Notes: generated from the letters alone by a model not told the origin. Counted from the stretch's first letter, positions 46,581 through 56,096 are shown. The stretch: DNA of 64,000 nt from Clostridium sp. KNHs214 (GCF_000744935.1 NZ_JQMW01000011.1:310001-374000); one strand, 5' to 3'. A program made the numbers and translations.

Positions 46581-47030
46581 ATGGAAGGAAAAATATTAAC
46601 CATCAAAGGATTCAAAGCTGTAGGTATGACTTACTTTGGTAACAATAAAAATGGAGAAATACCAAATCTTTGGAATACATTTAACAAACGTTACAAAGAT
46701 ATAAAACAAAAAAGTAAATCTATGCTCTGTTACGGTGTCTGTGATGATGAAGCAGATTCCCAGGGTAGATTTCCCTACACTGCTTGTGCAGAAGTAGATA
46801 TCTTTGAGGATATACCAGCAGATATGGTAACAAAGGTTGTTCCAGAGGGTAATTACTTGGTGTATACTTATAAAGGAGCTATAAAGGATATTTGTGAGTT
46901 TTACAACAACATATTTGCAAAATGGCTTCCAACTTCAGGACATGAAATAGATTATAGACCTCAATTTGAATTATATGATGAGAGATTCATGAACAATGGA
47001 GAATTTGACGTATATATTCCAATTAAGTAA
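46581..47030 (+). CDS. GyrI-like small-molecule-binding protein
   Basis: This 149-residue stand-alone effector-binding domain has AVGMTYFGNNKNGEIPNLWNTF near the start and KWLPTSGHEIDYRPQFELYDERF near the end, the conserved C-terminal pattern of GyrI/BmrR-type domains. Such proteins bind hydrophobic compounds or, in some cases, hydrolyse them. I choose the ATG at 46581, 9 bases after GGGAGA; an earlier in-frame ATG overlaps that site. It is followed directly by repeat R2. Confidence 0.85.
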   Translation: MEGKILTIKGFKAVGMTYFGNNKNGEIPNLWNTFNKRYKDIKQKSKSMLCYGVCDDEADSQGRFPYTACAEVDIFEDIPADMVTKVVPEGNYLVYTYKGAIKDICEFYNNIFAKWLPTSGHEIDYRPQFELYDERFMNNGEFDVYIPIK

Positions 47031-47042
47031 TACTTTATGATT

Positions 47043-47246
47043 CAACCACAAAAAGGTACAATGTAGTGGAATTATGAAATTTTTCCTCCATGACTTGCAT
47101 AAAAGCTCGAAACAATAAATTTAATTTAAGAAATTCTAATCTTTTAGCCATATAAAATTAAATTTAAATAGTCCCTTTGCTTCTTATCCAAGTCATTCCA
47201 GAGAAATTTCATAATTCAGATAATGTAATACTTTTTTGTGGGTTAA
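47043..47246 (+). repeat. Dispersed palindromic repeat R2, copy 2 (with internal insert)
   Basis: Same ends and arms as the other R2 copies (AAAAAGGTACAATG..., GAATTATGAAATTT / AAATTTCATAATTC), but the middle is about 40 bp longer (ATTTAAGAAATTCTAATCTT region). It lies between two convergent genes and overlaps the stop codon of the HAD gene, so it may act as a shared terminator. Confidence 0.85.
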
Positions 47247-47842
47247 TAAACTACCTCATTAAGTTTAGCAATTAAGTCTTGTGAGTTTTTAAAGTGTATT
47301 GTGTTAATTCCAACGCTGGCTGCTGCCTGTATATTATCTAAAGTATCATCAATGAAAATAGTTTCCTCTGGTTTTATATTATATTTCTCTAATAATCTCA
47401 TGTATATTTCTTTTTCAGGCTTTAATAACTTTTCTTTATAAGAAACTATGCCACCTTGAAATAATTTAAAAAATTCATTCTTCTCTATTACATGCTCAAA
47501 AGCTAAGTGATGAAAATTGGACAAATAATAAGTATTAATCCCTTTTTCTTTTAATTGTTTTAAAATTTCTATAGTATCCTCCATTGGTGTTAATAAATCA
47601 TACCAACCATTAAAAGTATCTTTTATTGATTCACTATAAAAGGTATTTCTTTCACTAAGTACCTTTATTGCCTCAGTTTCAGTGATAGTTCCTCTATCCA
47701 GCATTAACCATTCATCACTCCTAAATACTAACTCTAGTATTTTTTCAACCCTATCCTTATCATTAAATTTTTTAGTAAGATAATTTTTAGGATCAAACCT
47801 TAGTAAAACATTTCCTATATCAAATACAACATTTTTAATCAT
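47243..47842 (-). CDS. HAD-superfamily hydrolase
   Basis: The 199-residue enzyme has HAD motif I VVFDIGNVLLRFDP (nucleophile Asp10 region), motif II TYYLSNFHH (Ser), Lys near EKLLKPEKEIY, and motif IV ETIFIDDTLDNIQAA. It resembles YihX-type sugar or nucleotide phosphatases. I start at 47842, where GGAGGG precedes by 5 bases; the longer frame begins without a site. The stop codon lies in an R2 repeat. Confidence 0.9.
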   Translation of the reverse strand: MIKNVVFDIGNVLLRFDPKNYLTKKFNDKDRVEKILELVFRSDEWLMLDRGTITETEAIKVLSERNTFYSESIKDTFNGWYDLLTPMEDTIEILKQLKEKGINTYYLSNFHHLAFEHVIEKNEFFKLFQGGIVSYKEKLLKPEKEIYMRLLEKYNIKPEETIFIDDTLDNIQAAASVGINTIHFKNSQDLIAKLNEVVY

Positions 47843-47960
47843 TTTGCCCTCCAAATATAATATAAGCACTTATCTTTGTGTGTTTTTAGTTTATATTCCT
47901 TTCATTTAGAAATCCTTTTTGTTTAGATTTTCTAAGTAAATTGCCATTTAAGCTTCAATA

Positions 47961-48110
47961 TTATTTAAACATATAAAATAAAAATGGTATTTCCATTTCA
48001 GCTTTACTTGCTACTCCCTGTAACTTTTCTTGAAGAATGGACTTTAATTCTATCAAATATTCATCCTTCACATGTAGAAATAAATCTCTGCAATATCCTG
48101 CTGGTGACAT
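47961..48110 (-). pseudogene. Remnant C-terminal coding fragment
   Basis: An open frame of about 63 codons, 49 from the first ATG, reads MSPAGYCRDLFLHVKDEYLI and ends EIPFLFYMFK. It has amino-acid composition like a real protein tail, but no ribosome site and no upstream part; a stop lies 14 codons upstream of the ATG. I take it as the tail of a deleted gene, family not recognised. Confidence 0.45.
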
Positions 48111-48200
48111 AATATGGTTGTTTTTATTTTTCTTTAAATACTTTTCTATATTTTATATACTAGTCAATCATTATGTTTTCCACATATATTTATAGATTTT

Positions 48201-48683
48201 TCACAATCTTAATAATTCGTAATAACATGAAAGCATACCATCTTCTTCAAATTCCTCAACCTTTTTAAATCCGGCACTTTCCAAAGCACCTATAGACCTT
48301 TTATTATCTTTATAAGTAAATGCACATAATTTACTGATAGCATATCTTTCAAAAACAAGTTGACAAAATTTTTTTAATGCATGTTTGGCAATCCCTTTAC
48401 CCCAGCATGTTTTATCAAATATGACTATGCTTACGAATGCCTCCTTCTTATCATCCTCGTCTATTCCATAACACCAGACATCACCTATATATTTACCATC
48501 TATATCGATAACTTTTCCAAAACTCCTTGCACCAGGCTTTAATGATTCCTCATATAATTTGATTGCATCGCTTAATGTACCCCTGTTAAATGGAAATAGC
48601 CTCTCTATCTCTTGGTCCTGGGACTTTTCCCAAAAGGTTTTTACATGTTCAAGTGTGCGTAGTTTCAATAATAAATTTTCCAA
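48201..48683 (-). CDS. GNAT-family N-acetyltransferase
   Basis: The 160-residue enzyme has motif A in FDKTCWGKGIAKHALKKF (about 88-105), and NKRSIGALESAGFKKVEEF near 125-143 fits motif B. The N-terminus MENLLLKLRTLEH lacks extra domains. It stands alone. Substrate unknown. The upstream bases AAAGGGGG provide a ribosome site. Confidence 0.85.
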   Translation of the reverse strand: MENLLLKLRTLEHVKTFWEKSQDQEIERLFPFNRGTLSDAIKLYEESLKPGARSFGKVIDIDGKYIGDVWCYGIDEDDKKEAFVSIVIFDKTCWGKGIAKHALKKFCQLVFERYAISKLCAFTYKDNKRSIGALESAGFKKVEEFEEDGMLSCYYELLRL

Positions 48684-48968
48684 AGTTATATACCCCCTTT
48701 GCTTAAGTTCATATGATTTAATTATATCATTAGTGGAATAATGTTTTAAGTTAGCTTTGATTATTTGTACTTAGCATATGAATTGGTAGACTATACTTTT
48801 TCTCTTATTCTTTTGCAAACTAAAGTTTAAAAGAACTATGTACGGATATATAATTGACTTTCTAAATCTTATAATAGCTTTTATAAAAGCATTACCTTAC
48901 AAAATTGGGCAATAAAAGAGAGGATATATATTTTTTATAATGTTAAACTTTGTTTAGGAGGCGATGAT

Positions 48969-49832
48969 ATGGAGTGGTTAAAGAGACTAAGTCAATCTAT
49001 AGATTATATAGAAAACAATTTGGATGGAACTATTTCTTATGAAGAAATATCAAAAATAGCCGACTGTTCCATTTACTCTTTCCAACGCATGTTTAGTTAT
49101 ATTGCAGGTATTCCTTTAGCTGAATATATAAGGCGTAGACGTATGACAGCTGCTGCATTTGAAATACAAACTAAAGAAATTAAAATTATGGATATAGCTT
49201 TAAAGTACGGTTATACTTCACCAACTGCTTTTAATCGTGCATTTCAAAGTATTCATGGTGTAGCACCAACTCTTGCTAGGTCAGAAGGAACTCTACTAGA
49301 AGCATATCCACGAATCAGTCTTTCAATATCAGTTAGTGGAGGTGAAAGTATGAAGTATAGAATAGAAAAAAAAGGACCTATTCGAATTGTAGGAATAAGA
49401 ACTGGTTTACAAGAAAATTTTGAATACAATTTTAAAGTAGTACCTGAATTTTGGAATGAAACACTTAAAAAGGAGGACTATTTTAAAATTTGTAACTTAA
49501 ACAATCAATCCCTTAAGGGCATTCTTGGTTTAACAGTATATGAAAACCCTAAAGAAATTTATTATTATATAGCTACTTCTACAGATAAGAATGCTCCAAA
49601 AAATATGCTAGAGTACACTATTCCATCCGCAACTTGGGTTATTTTTGAATGTAATGGTAATTTTAAAGAATCTATTCAAACCATATTTAAAAAATTTCTT
49701 ACAGAATGGCTTCCATTCTCAAACTATGAGTATGCAGGATTGCCAGATATAGAAATATATCCAATATCCAAATCCCATATTGCTTCCGGATATTCAGAAG
49801 TGTGGATAGCAATTAATAAAGTAAGTGAATAA
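48969..49832 (+). CDS. AraC-family regulator with GyrI-like effector domain
   Basis: In this 287-residue protein, two AraC helix-turn-helix motifs fill residues 1-105 (GTISYEEISKIADCSIYSFQ, DIALKYGYTSPTAFNRAFQ) and a GyrI-like ligand-binding domain fills 120-285. Proteins of this type sense a drug-like ligand and switch on nearby transport or modification genes. It is the first gene of a four-gene set with a second GyrI-like protein and an ABC exporter. AGGAGG precedes the ATG by 6 bases. Confidence 0.93.
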   Translation: MEWLKRLSQSIDYIENNLDGTISYEEISKIADCSIYSFQRMFSYIAGIPLAEYIRRRRMTAAAFEIQTKEIKIMDIALKYGYTSPTAFNRAFQSIHGVAPTLARSEGTLLEAYPRISLSISVSGGESMKYRIEKKGPIRIVGIRTGLQENFEYNFKVVPEFWNETLKKEDYFKICNLNNQSLKGILGLTVYENPKEIYYYIATSTDKNAPKNMLEYTIPSATWVIFECNGNFKESIQTIFKKFLTEWLPFSNYEYAGLPDIEIYPISKSHIASGYSEVWIAINKVSE

Positions 49833-49856
49833 AAAATAATTATAAAGGAGAAAAAA

Positions 49857-50315
49857 ATGAATTATAGTATGAAAATTAAGAGTATTGAACCTATTAGAGT
49901 AGCTTATATGAAATATAATGGAGTTGTTGCTGAGGCAAATAAATTCTTTCCAAATGTCTTTAAAGCAATTAATGGAAAGGCAAATGGAGCCCCTTTTATT
50001 TCCTATTATGCATTTGATGAGCAAACCAAAATAGGTGAATTGGAACTTTGTGTTCCCACTGCTGAAACGCCAAATAAAAATGGTATATCAATAAAAGAAA
50101 TGCCTAAAATAAAATCACTTTGTACTACTCATATTGGTTCATATGAAAATCTATTTCTTGCATATAAAGCAGTATATAAGTATGCTAAGGAACATTCTAT
50201 TTCTTTAAAATCACCTTACCGTGAAGTTTATATTAAAGGGCCTGGATTATTTTTTAAAGGTAATCCAAACAAATATATAACTGAAATTATATTTCCAATA
50301 GAAGAGGTGGAATAA
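49857..50315 (+). CDS. GyrI-like small-molecule-binding protein
   Basis: A 152-residue free-standing GyrI-like domain. Start IKSIEPIRVAYMKYNG and end YREVYIKGPGLFFKGNPNKY are family-typical. It has AAAGGAG 5 bases upstream and lies 24 bp after the AraC gene. It ends directly before the ATPase start, so all are one operon. It may sequester the same ligand that the regulator senses. Confidence 0.88.
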   Translation: MNYSMKIKSIEPIRVAYMKYNGVVAEANKFFPNVFKAINGKANGAPFISYYAFDEQTKIGELELCVPTAETPNKNGISIKEMPKIKSLCTTHIGSYENLFLAYKAVYKYAKEHSISLKSPYREVYIKGPGLFFKGNPNKYITEIIFPIEEVE

Positions 50316-51278
50316 ATGCTTGCAATTGAAATTAGAAATCTAAATAAGTGCTATAAAAATGGAGTTAGTGCCTTAAATGATTTGAGTCTAACGGTTAAAA
50401 GAGGAGAAATTTTTTCTCTCCTTGGACCCAATGGGGCTGGGAAATCCTCACTAATTAATATTTTAACAACATTTTATAACGCTACTTCTAGTACAATAAG
50501 TGTTTTAGGAAAAAACTTGCAGGAAAATCCTCATTGGGTAAGAAGTCAAATAGCTTGTGTTTCTCAGAAAATTTCAATAGATGAGCATCTCTCTCTAATG
50601 GAAAATATGATTTTTCAAAGTAGATTATATAAGGTTGCTGCTAAAGAAGCTGAAGAAAGAATAAAAACATTAATAGATATTTTTAACCTCTCTAGTTATT
50701 TAAAATATCCTACTTCCTCCTATTCTGGTGGTGTAAAACGTAGACTTGACATCGCCATGAATTTAGTTTCTTCACCTAAAATTTTATTTTTGGATGAACC
50801 TACAGTAGGATTGGATGTAGAATCCAGGGCATCATTATGGAAAATGCTTCTTAAAATTCGTGATCAGCTAGGGACAACAATCTTTCTTACCACTCATTAT
50901 CTTGAGGAAGCCGATTTTCTAAGCGATACCATATGCATTATGAAAAAAGGGGAAATATTAGTGCAAGGTTCACGAGAGGACTTAGAAGGTTATATAAAAC
51001 AAAATGTTCTACGTATTATTTTTTCTACTAAGGAAGACGCTAAAAAGTATAAAGATATTTTAATCAATATGCTCAACACTAAATTTACCACTTTAAAAAA
51101 TAAATCTTTATTTATAGGATTAGCTGACACTCCTAATGCTTTTATTGAAATTAATAAATGGCTTTTAGAAAATCATATAAAATTTAATGGAATTGAAATG
51201 GTAGAACCAAGCTTAGAGGATATTTTTCTTATAATAACAAATTCAGATAAACATAGATTGGGGGAATCGAAATGTTAA
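50316..51278 (+). CDS. ABC exporter ATPase
   Basis: A 320-residue ATPase of the drug-exporter (DrrA/NatA-like) type. Walker A GPNGAGKSS, signature YSGGVKRR, Walker B ILFLDEPTVGLD, and switch His in FLTTHYLEEAD. A C-terminal extension of about 95 residues follows. It starts one base after the preceding stop (AGAGGTGG site) and overlaps the permease gene by 7 bp. With the permease it likely exports the compound sensed by the GyrI-like regulator. Confidence 0.93.
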   Translation: MLAIEIRNLNKCYKNGVSALNDLSLTVKRGEIFSLLGPNGAGKSSLINILTTFYNATSSTISVLGKNLQENPHWVRSQIACVSQKISIDEHLSLMENMIFQSRLYKVAAKEAEERIKTLIDIFNLSSYLKYPTSSYSGGVKRRLDIAMNLVSSPKILFLDEPTVGLDVESRASLWKMLLKIRDQLGTTIFLTTHYLEEADFLSDTICIMKKGEILVQGSREDLEGYIKQNVLRIIFSTKEDAKKYKDILINMLNTKFTTLKNKSLFIGLADTPNAFIEINKWLLENHIKFNGIEMVEPSLEDIFLIITNSDKHRLGESKC

Positions 51279-52021
51279 ATATTTTATGGAGAAATATGAA
51301 ATGGCGTTTTGAAAATCCTTTATCAATTGTTTTTACTATAATACAACCTCTTATATGGTTAGTTATGTATAGTACAGTTGCCAATTATACAATGCAAAAT
51401 TTAGGAATTCAAAATTACACTGCTTTTATACTTCCTGGAATCATTGTTTTAGTTACATTGGGTGCTTGTTGTAGCTGCGGATTTATGAATTTTATTATGA
51501 GATCTAATGGTAGTTTTTATAGAATTTTAATTGCTCCTATTAGCCGAAAATCAATTGTTTTAGGGCAAATGCTGGAGGCAGTATTAGTTTCCCTTTTAGA
51601 AGTAGCCATTTTATGCATTGCAAGCCTCTTTTTTTCTGTTAGAATTCAAACAGGGTTAACTGGACTATTACTAATTATTTTACTTATCTTCATGACTGGA
51701 TTTTTCATGTCAGGACTTTCGTATTCTATAAGTCTACTACTCCCCAATGAAGTAATTTATGAAACAATAATGAATACAATTGTACTACCATTTTTCTTTT
51801 TAAGTACAGCATTGTTTCCTATTGAAGGTTTAACCGGTGCTTTACGAACAATTGTATTAATAAATCCTTTTACACATATTATTAATGCATTGCGTAGTTT
51901 AATACTTGGAAATACCATATTATTCTTAGATATATTACCTGTAATTTTATTGTTTATAGTAATGTGTACTCTAAGCTTTTTACTTGCCATGTGGAGATTA
52001 AAAAAAGAAACAACTAACTAA
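51272..52021 (+). CDS. ABC-2 type permease
   Basis: This 249-residue membrane protein has six hydrophobic segments and the ABC-2 family pattern (ENPLSIVFTIIQPLIWLVMY at the start, LPFFFLSTALFPIEG before the fifth segment, NPFTHIINALRSL). It is the partner of the ATPase encoded just upstream. A terminator hairpin follows 40 bp past its stop. Confidence 0.92.
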   Translation: MLNILWRNMKWRFENPLSIVFTIIQPLIWLVMYSTVANYTMQNLGIQNYTAFILPGIIVLVTLGACCSCGFMNFIMRSNGSFYRILIAPISRKSIVLGQMLEAVLVSLLEVAILCIASLFFSVRIQTGLTGLLLIILLIFMTGFFMSGLSYSISLLLPNEVIYETIMNTIVLPFFFLSTALFPIEGLTGALRTIVLINPFTHIINALRSLILGNTILFLDILPVILLFIVMCTLSFLLAMWRLKKETTN

Positions 52022-52060
52022 AGTTATTATAAATTAACTAATTTAGTAACAACTTCATGT

Positions 52061-52097
52061 ATAAAAGCCGTATTACAAATATGTATTACGGTTTTTA
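52061..52097 (+). terminator. Terminator of the AraC/ABC operon
   Basis: ATAAAAGCCGTA pairs with TACGGTTTTTAT (one G-T pair) and is followed by AT-rich DNA. Confidence 0.75.
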
Positions 52098-52110
52098 TAG
52101 TAACAAAAGA

Positions 52111-52150
52111 TTTATATTCGTTTTATATTCGTTTTATATTCGTTTTATAT
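52111..52150 (+). repeat. Tandem 11-bp repeat
   Basis: The unit TTTTATATTCG is repeated about 3.6 times without a break. No gene is present. It may vary in copy number between strains. Confidence 0.8.
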
Positions 52151-52345
52151 ACTTTAATATCTTTATGCATTTTACAGCTCATTGCAATACTTTGCTTAAA
52201 ATTACATATTACCCAATCATTCTTATTAAAAGAAGATTTAATGCTTATGGTTTGCGTATCTTTTTCCTTAAGTTTTCCTAATAAAATCTTTAATTAATAT
52301 AAAAAAAATATTATACTTAATAATAGTATAGTAAGCAATACCTAT

Positions 52346-52511
52346 GATTAAAACATAAAAAGGTACAATGTGGTGGAATTATGAAATTTCTCCTCCATGA
52401 CTTACATAAGAGCTGGAAACAATAAATTTAAATAGTTCCTTTGCTTCTTATGCAAGTCATTTCAGAGAAATTTCATAATTCAAGTAATTTAATACTTTTT
52501 GTGGGATAATC
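52346..52511 (+). repeat. Dispersed palindromic repeat R2, copy 3
   Basis: A 166-bp element with ends GATTAAAACATAAAAAGG and TTTTTGTGGGATAATC, inner arms GAATTATGAAATTTCTC / GAGAAATTTCATAATTC, and TGACTTACATAAGAGC / GCTTCTTATGCAAGTCA. It lies 40 bp before the DUF4317 gene. Confidence 0.85.
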
Positions 52512-52551
52512 ATATCTATAAATAGGGAAAACTAGATTGAGGGGTTTATAT

Positions 52552-53877
52552 ATGAAAAGAAAAGATATACTTGAATTAAAAAAACGTTTAAAGAAAGATC
52601 ATTGCACCTTTACTAAACTGTGCGGTTGCTATGTTAATGGTGAAAAAAATATTGTTTTAAATTTTAGAGAAAATTTTTTAAATTTAGATGAGGATGAGTA
52701 CTTTAAGTATTTAGAAATTGCTAAAAAAGTCCTATCTGGAAGTATTGGCAACAATATTTTAGAACTTAATTTTCCACTCAATGAGAATCTTGAAAATGAA
52801 AAACAACTTTCTCTTATTAAGCTTAAAAAAAGTCAATTAAAAGATGATGCTCTACTTCAAGATTTTTATAAATCTATTATAGATAATTATGATTATACCG
52901 GCAATTTTTTAATACTAGTTTTTCATGATGCTTATGATGTTATTACTAAAACTAATGATAATTCTAAGATAGATGAATCTGAAGAAATTTACGAGTATAT
53001 TCTATGTGCAATATGTCCTGTTTCACTTTCAGATCCCGGACTTAGATACTTTGAAGAAGAAAAGAAAATAAAGGCACGTATTAGAGATTGGGTGGTGAAT
53101 ACTCCTCTCCTTGGCTTTGTATTTCCTGCTTTCATTGATCGTAGTTCAGACGTTAACTCTGTTATATACTACACTAAAAATGCAAAGGACCCACATTCTG
53201 AATTAATGGAAAATGTTTTAGGTTGTTCTTCAAAACAAACTTCCACTATACAAAAGGAAACCTTCCAAGCAATTATTAAAGATCATATTAGCACTGATGA
53301 AAAAAAAGCTGAAAAAACTTTTATGGAAATACAAGAAAACCTAAATACTATGATAGATGAATACAATGAAATGTATGATGATACAGATGCCGAACCTATA
53401 ACCTTAACACAAAAGGATATGCAAAATCTTTTAATAGAAAGCGGAGTTCCTGAAGAAGTTACTACTAAAATTGAAAAATCTTATGTAGAAAGCTTTGGTG
53501 ATGACCTGCCTTTAGCAGATAATTTAATTGACCAAAAAGTACTTAAGGCAAATGCTCAAAGAAAAAAAGAAGAACATCTTGAAAAGCAAGTAGAAATACT
53601 CCAAACTAGACTTAAAGAAGTTAAACAAGAGGCAGCTGTAGATAATGAAGCTGACCTGTCTACAGAAATTAATGATGATAATGTGGTCTTAGAAGAAGCT
53701 GACGATACAAATTCAGAAAATAATAAAGCTGCTTCTGACTATGACGTTATACTTCAAGTAAAACCTGAAAAAATACCTGAAATAAAATCTCAAATAATTA
53801 ATGGTCAAAAATGCATAGTTATTCCTATTAATGAGAATGAACAAACTACAGTTAATGGCTTAGAACATTTGATTTAA
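52552..53877 (+). CDS. DUF4317 family protein
   Basis: A 441-residue cytoplasmic protein whose N-terminus KRKDILELKKRLKKDHCTFTKLCGCYV is the hallmark of the DUF4317 family, found in Firmicutes with no known function. Later regions include an acidic coiled-coil part (about 340-400) and a beta-rich tail. I start at 52552, where GAGGGG lies 8 bases upstream. It is a single gene with its own strong hairpin terminator. Confidence 0.8.
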   Translation: MKRKDILELKKRLKKDHCTFTKLCGCYVNGEKNIVLNFRENFLNLDEDEYFKYLEIAKKVLSGSIGNNILELNFPLNENLENEKQLSLIKLKKSQLKDDALLQDFYKSIIDNYDYTGNFLILVFHDAYDVITKTNDNSKIDESEEIYEYILCAICPVSLSDPGLRYFEEEKKIKARIRDWVVNTPLLGFVFPAFIDRSSDVNSVIYYTKNAKDPHSELMENVLGCSSKQTSTIQKETFQAIIKDHISTDEKKAEKTFMEIQENLNTMIDEYNEMYDDTDAEPITLTQKDMQNLLIESGVPEEVTTKIEKSYVESFGDDLPLADNLIDQKVLKANAQRKKEEHLEKQVEILQTRLKEVKQEAAVDNEADLSTEINDDNVVLEEADDTNSENNKAASDYDVILQVKPEKIPEIKSQIINGQKCIVIPINENEQTTVNGLEHLI

Positions 53878-53884
53878 TTTATAA

Positions 53885-53947
53885 AAAGGAGTAAAGAAAA
53901 GTAGCAATTTTAAAAGATAAAGTTTGCCATCTTTCTTTACTCCTCTT
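53885..53947. terminator. Terminator after DUF4317 gene
   Basis: AAAGGAGTAAAGAAA pairs with TTTCTTTACTCCTCTT (one mismatch near the base) around a 32-base loop. Confidence 0.75.
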
Positions 53948-54046
53948 TATATCTCAAATAATTACAAGGGATAAGGTGCATTTACATACTTTTTTGCCTT
54001 CTGGTCTATCGGTGAATTATTTCACTATAGCTAGGGGGCATTAGAT

Positions 54047-54160
54047 ATGCTAGAATTAATGGTAACAAGTTTTGCTACAATCTATATTATTAGGCTAGTT
54101 TTAAAACATAATCTTTTTATTTCTAAGTTAATTATCAAGATTAAATTTCTTGTACATTAA
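54047..54160 (+). CDS. Possible 37-residue hydrophobic peptide
   Basis: An ATG with AGGGGG 8 bases upstream opens a 37-codon frame: MLELMVTSFATIYIIRLVLK then a basic, hydrophobic tail ending KFLVH. Size and character recall small membrane toxins of type I systems, but I see no antitoxin RNA. Its end overlaps the methyltransferase remnant on the other strand. Confidence 0.35.
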   Translation: MLELMVTSFATIYIIRLVLKHNLFISKLIIKIKFLVH

Positions 54161-54260
54161 AAATATCATCATATAACTCTTCAACATAATTAGGACGCCA
54201 CCTGTCGTATTCACTGTAAACAGAGTTAAATGTGGTTTCTAAACCTTTAATTATTGACAT
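54141..54260 (-). pseudogene. N-terminal remnant of a SAM-dependent methyltransferase
   Basis: A 39-codon frame reads MSIIKGLETTFNSVYSEYDR then WRPNYVEELYDDIF, typical of the first helices of class I methyltransferases, and stops before the SAM-binding motif. GGGAGGGG lies before the ATG. The rest of the gene is missing, so it is a deletion remnant. Confidence 0.6.
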
Positions 54261-54442
54261 TTTTACCCCTCCCGTTATATAAGATATCTCCTCGACAATT
54301 ACTATTTACTGAATTGTTTTACGCCTCTCATATATCATAATATTCTACTATTATGTAGCACGCTTCATGAACATAGCCCTATTATTTCCTATAACTGTAC
54401 ATATACTATAATTATGTTACTTTAACTCTACAAATTTGGAAT

Positions 54443-54907
54443 TTATCTTTTGCTTAAACTTCTTCCCAGACAATAAACACCAACCAGCATTTCTCCCACA
54501 GATAACCCCAAAAGTAATCCAGCAAAAAAATCTTTTATATCAGAACCACCAATACTATGAGAAACAGCCAAGGAAGCAATCCCCATTACAATTAGTAAAA
54601 TCCCATACATAGTATTTTTTTGTTGCTCTAAATCTTGCGTCCTTTTTAACAGGTCCATAATCTGTTTCTCATCGTATATGCGTACACTATTTTCTTCAAT
54701 TTCTTCTCCGTCAATTAGTTCTGCAACTGTTATTTCAAGCTCTTTGCATAGTTCTTGCACCACACTGTAATCAGGCATGCATTTTCCTGTTTCCCATTTT
54801 GAAACAGACTTATTTGATACGCCTATTTTTTCTGCAAGTTGCTCCTGTGTCATATTGTGTTCTTTTCTCTTTTGTGCAATAAATTTGCCTATAGATAATT
54901 GGTTCAT
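54443..54907 (-). CDS. XRE-family regulator with C-terminal membrane segments
   Basis: The 154-residue protein has an N-terminal helix-turn-helix (MTQEQLAEKIGVSNKSVSKWETGKC), an acidic linker, and two hydrophobic segments near the C-terminus (MYGILLIVMGIASLAV, FFAGLLLGLSVGEMLVGVY). This is a membrane-tethered Cro/CI-type regulator. I start at 54907, 7 bases after AAAGGAG; a GTG three codons earlier overlaps that site. It lies between remnants and a GNAT gene; target unknown. Confidence 0.88.
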   Translation of the reverse strand: MNQLSIGKFIAQKRKEHNMTQEQLAEKIGVSNKSVSKWETGKCMPDYSVVQELCKELEITVAELIDGEEIEENSVRIYDEKQIMDLLKRTQDLEQQKNTMYGILLIVMGIASLAVSHSIGGSDIKDFFAGLLLGLSVGEMLVGVYCLGRSLSKR

Positions 54908-55085
54908 ATTTAACACTCCTTTGTTTTTGATACTAAAATCTTACTTGCAAAGTATCAAAAGGTCTATCCCTTATTATGCGAATATAGGTGGAATCCTTAT
55001 AACTTGTGGTTTTCTAACATCCAAGACTCGAAAAAATCTTCAGTTTTTCCTTGTTGATGATGTGCGTCAAATTAGAATTTAACGC

Positions 55086-55601
55086 CTATAAAGTTTTCCA
55101 ATATCTTCTTGTTATTATTTTCTGTCCATCTATAAGGTTCTCTACTTTATCTTGGAGTACCATATCATTCTTTTCCATTATTTTGGCAGAAACAGGGTTA
55201 TCATCATCACAAGTGATTAGAACTTTTGAAATATCCATTTTCTTTGCTCTTTCTAACGCCAGTTTAAGCATAAAAGTTCCATAGCCTTTATTCCATTCAG
55301 AATAGCGAATACCATACCCTATATGACCACCATATCGTAGTAGTGCATCCGTGAGATTATGTCTAATGCTGATTTCGCCTATAAAGAAGTCTTTCTCATC
55401 ATCAACCAACCAAAAATAATTCGCACCAACCCTATTGGGTTGCAGATTACGCTCATTTTTGTAATTATTGTATTTTACAAATATATCATAGGACCTTGCA
55501 TCATCAAATGCATATGTTGTGACGTGGTTATCCTCATATTCGTCATATGCTTCAATATATGATTTCAAGTACTTTTCATTTGGTTCTGTAAGTATAATCA
55601 T
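55086..55601 (-). CDS. GNAT-family N-acetyltransferase
   Basis: A 171-residue enzyme. Acetyl-CoA loop is seen at RYSEWNKGYGTFMLKLALE (about 104-122), then KVLITCDDDNPVSAKIMEKN fits motif B. It resembles YjdJ/YitI-like acetyltransferases; substrate unknown. GGGGGGA lies before the ATG. A single gene in a region of remnants. Confidence 0.87.
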   Translation of the reverse strand: MIILTEPNEKYLKSYIEAYDEYEDNHVTTYAFDDARSYDIFVKYNNYKNERNLQPNRVGANYFWLVDDEKDFFIGEISIRHNLTDALLRYGGHIGYGIRYSEWNKGYGTFMLKLALERAKKMDISKVLITCDDDNPVSAKIMEKNDMVLQDKVENLIDGQKIITRRYWKTL

Positions 55602-55689
55602 AACTATCCCCCCAGTAAATTTACTATTTACATTTACTCAACCTTAAATTGAAATTTGTTGTTCTTCGTATTATGCTCACAATATAAAT

Positions 55690-56096
55690 TTATTCCATGG
55701 CAAATTCTGCCGTTAGAATTGCATGTTCTGGTAATCCAATCGCTATAGTTTTTATATCTTTTGCTGTTAAGCTTCCATATCCGTTTTTCTTACTGATGAA
55801 ATTCCAGTCATATTTTACAAACATACTATAACATTTCCTCCTGCTCACAGCATCATTACTATTTTTCTTAACATCTAAATTCTTATTACATATGAAGTAA
55901 GTGAAATGTACTTTTTTTCTAAAACACTTTTAACGTAATGCCAGCCGACGGTAATAATAAATTCTGTAAAAACAACTATATCTGCATCTTGATTCATCAC
56001 TTCACCAGCAACAAATATGGGTATAGAATAATTATTGAAGTCAGTAGCACCATGAATGTTCCATTCTAGTATTTTTACGCTATTACCTTCTGACAT
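55690..56096 (-). pseudogene. Decayed endonuclease/exonuclease/phosphatase (EEP) family gene
   Basis: The first part (55875-56096, GGAGGTGA site) reads VKILEWNIHGATDFNN and DADIVVFTEF, the two N-terminal EEP motifs. The second part (55690-55824, own AGGAGG-like site) ends GLPEHAILTAEFAME, like the EEP C-terminal DH motif. The roughly 150 residues expected between them are missing and the frames are not joined. It appears to be an internal deletion remnant. Confidence 0.7.

Noticed and set aside
52111-52150. Tandem 11-bp repeat as a CRISPR array
   Set aside because: Units are contiguous without spacers, and no cas genes are present in the window.
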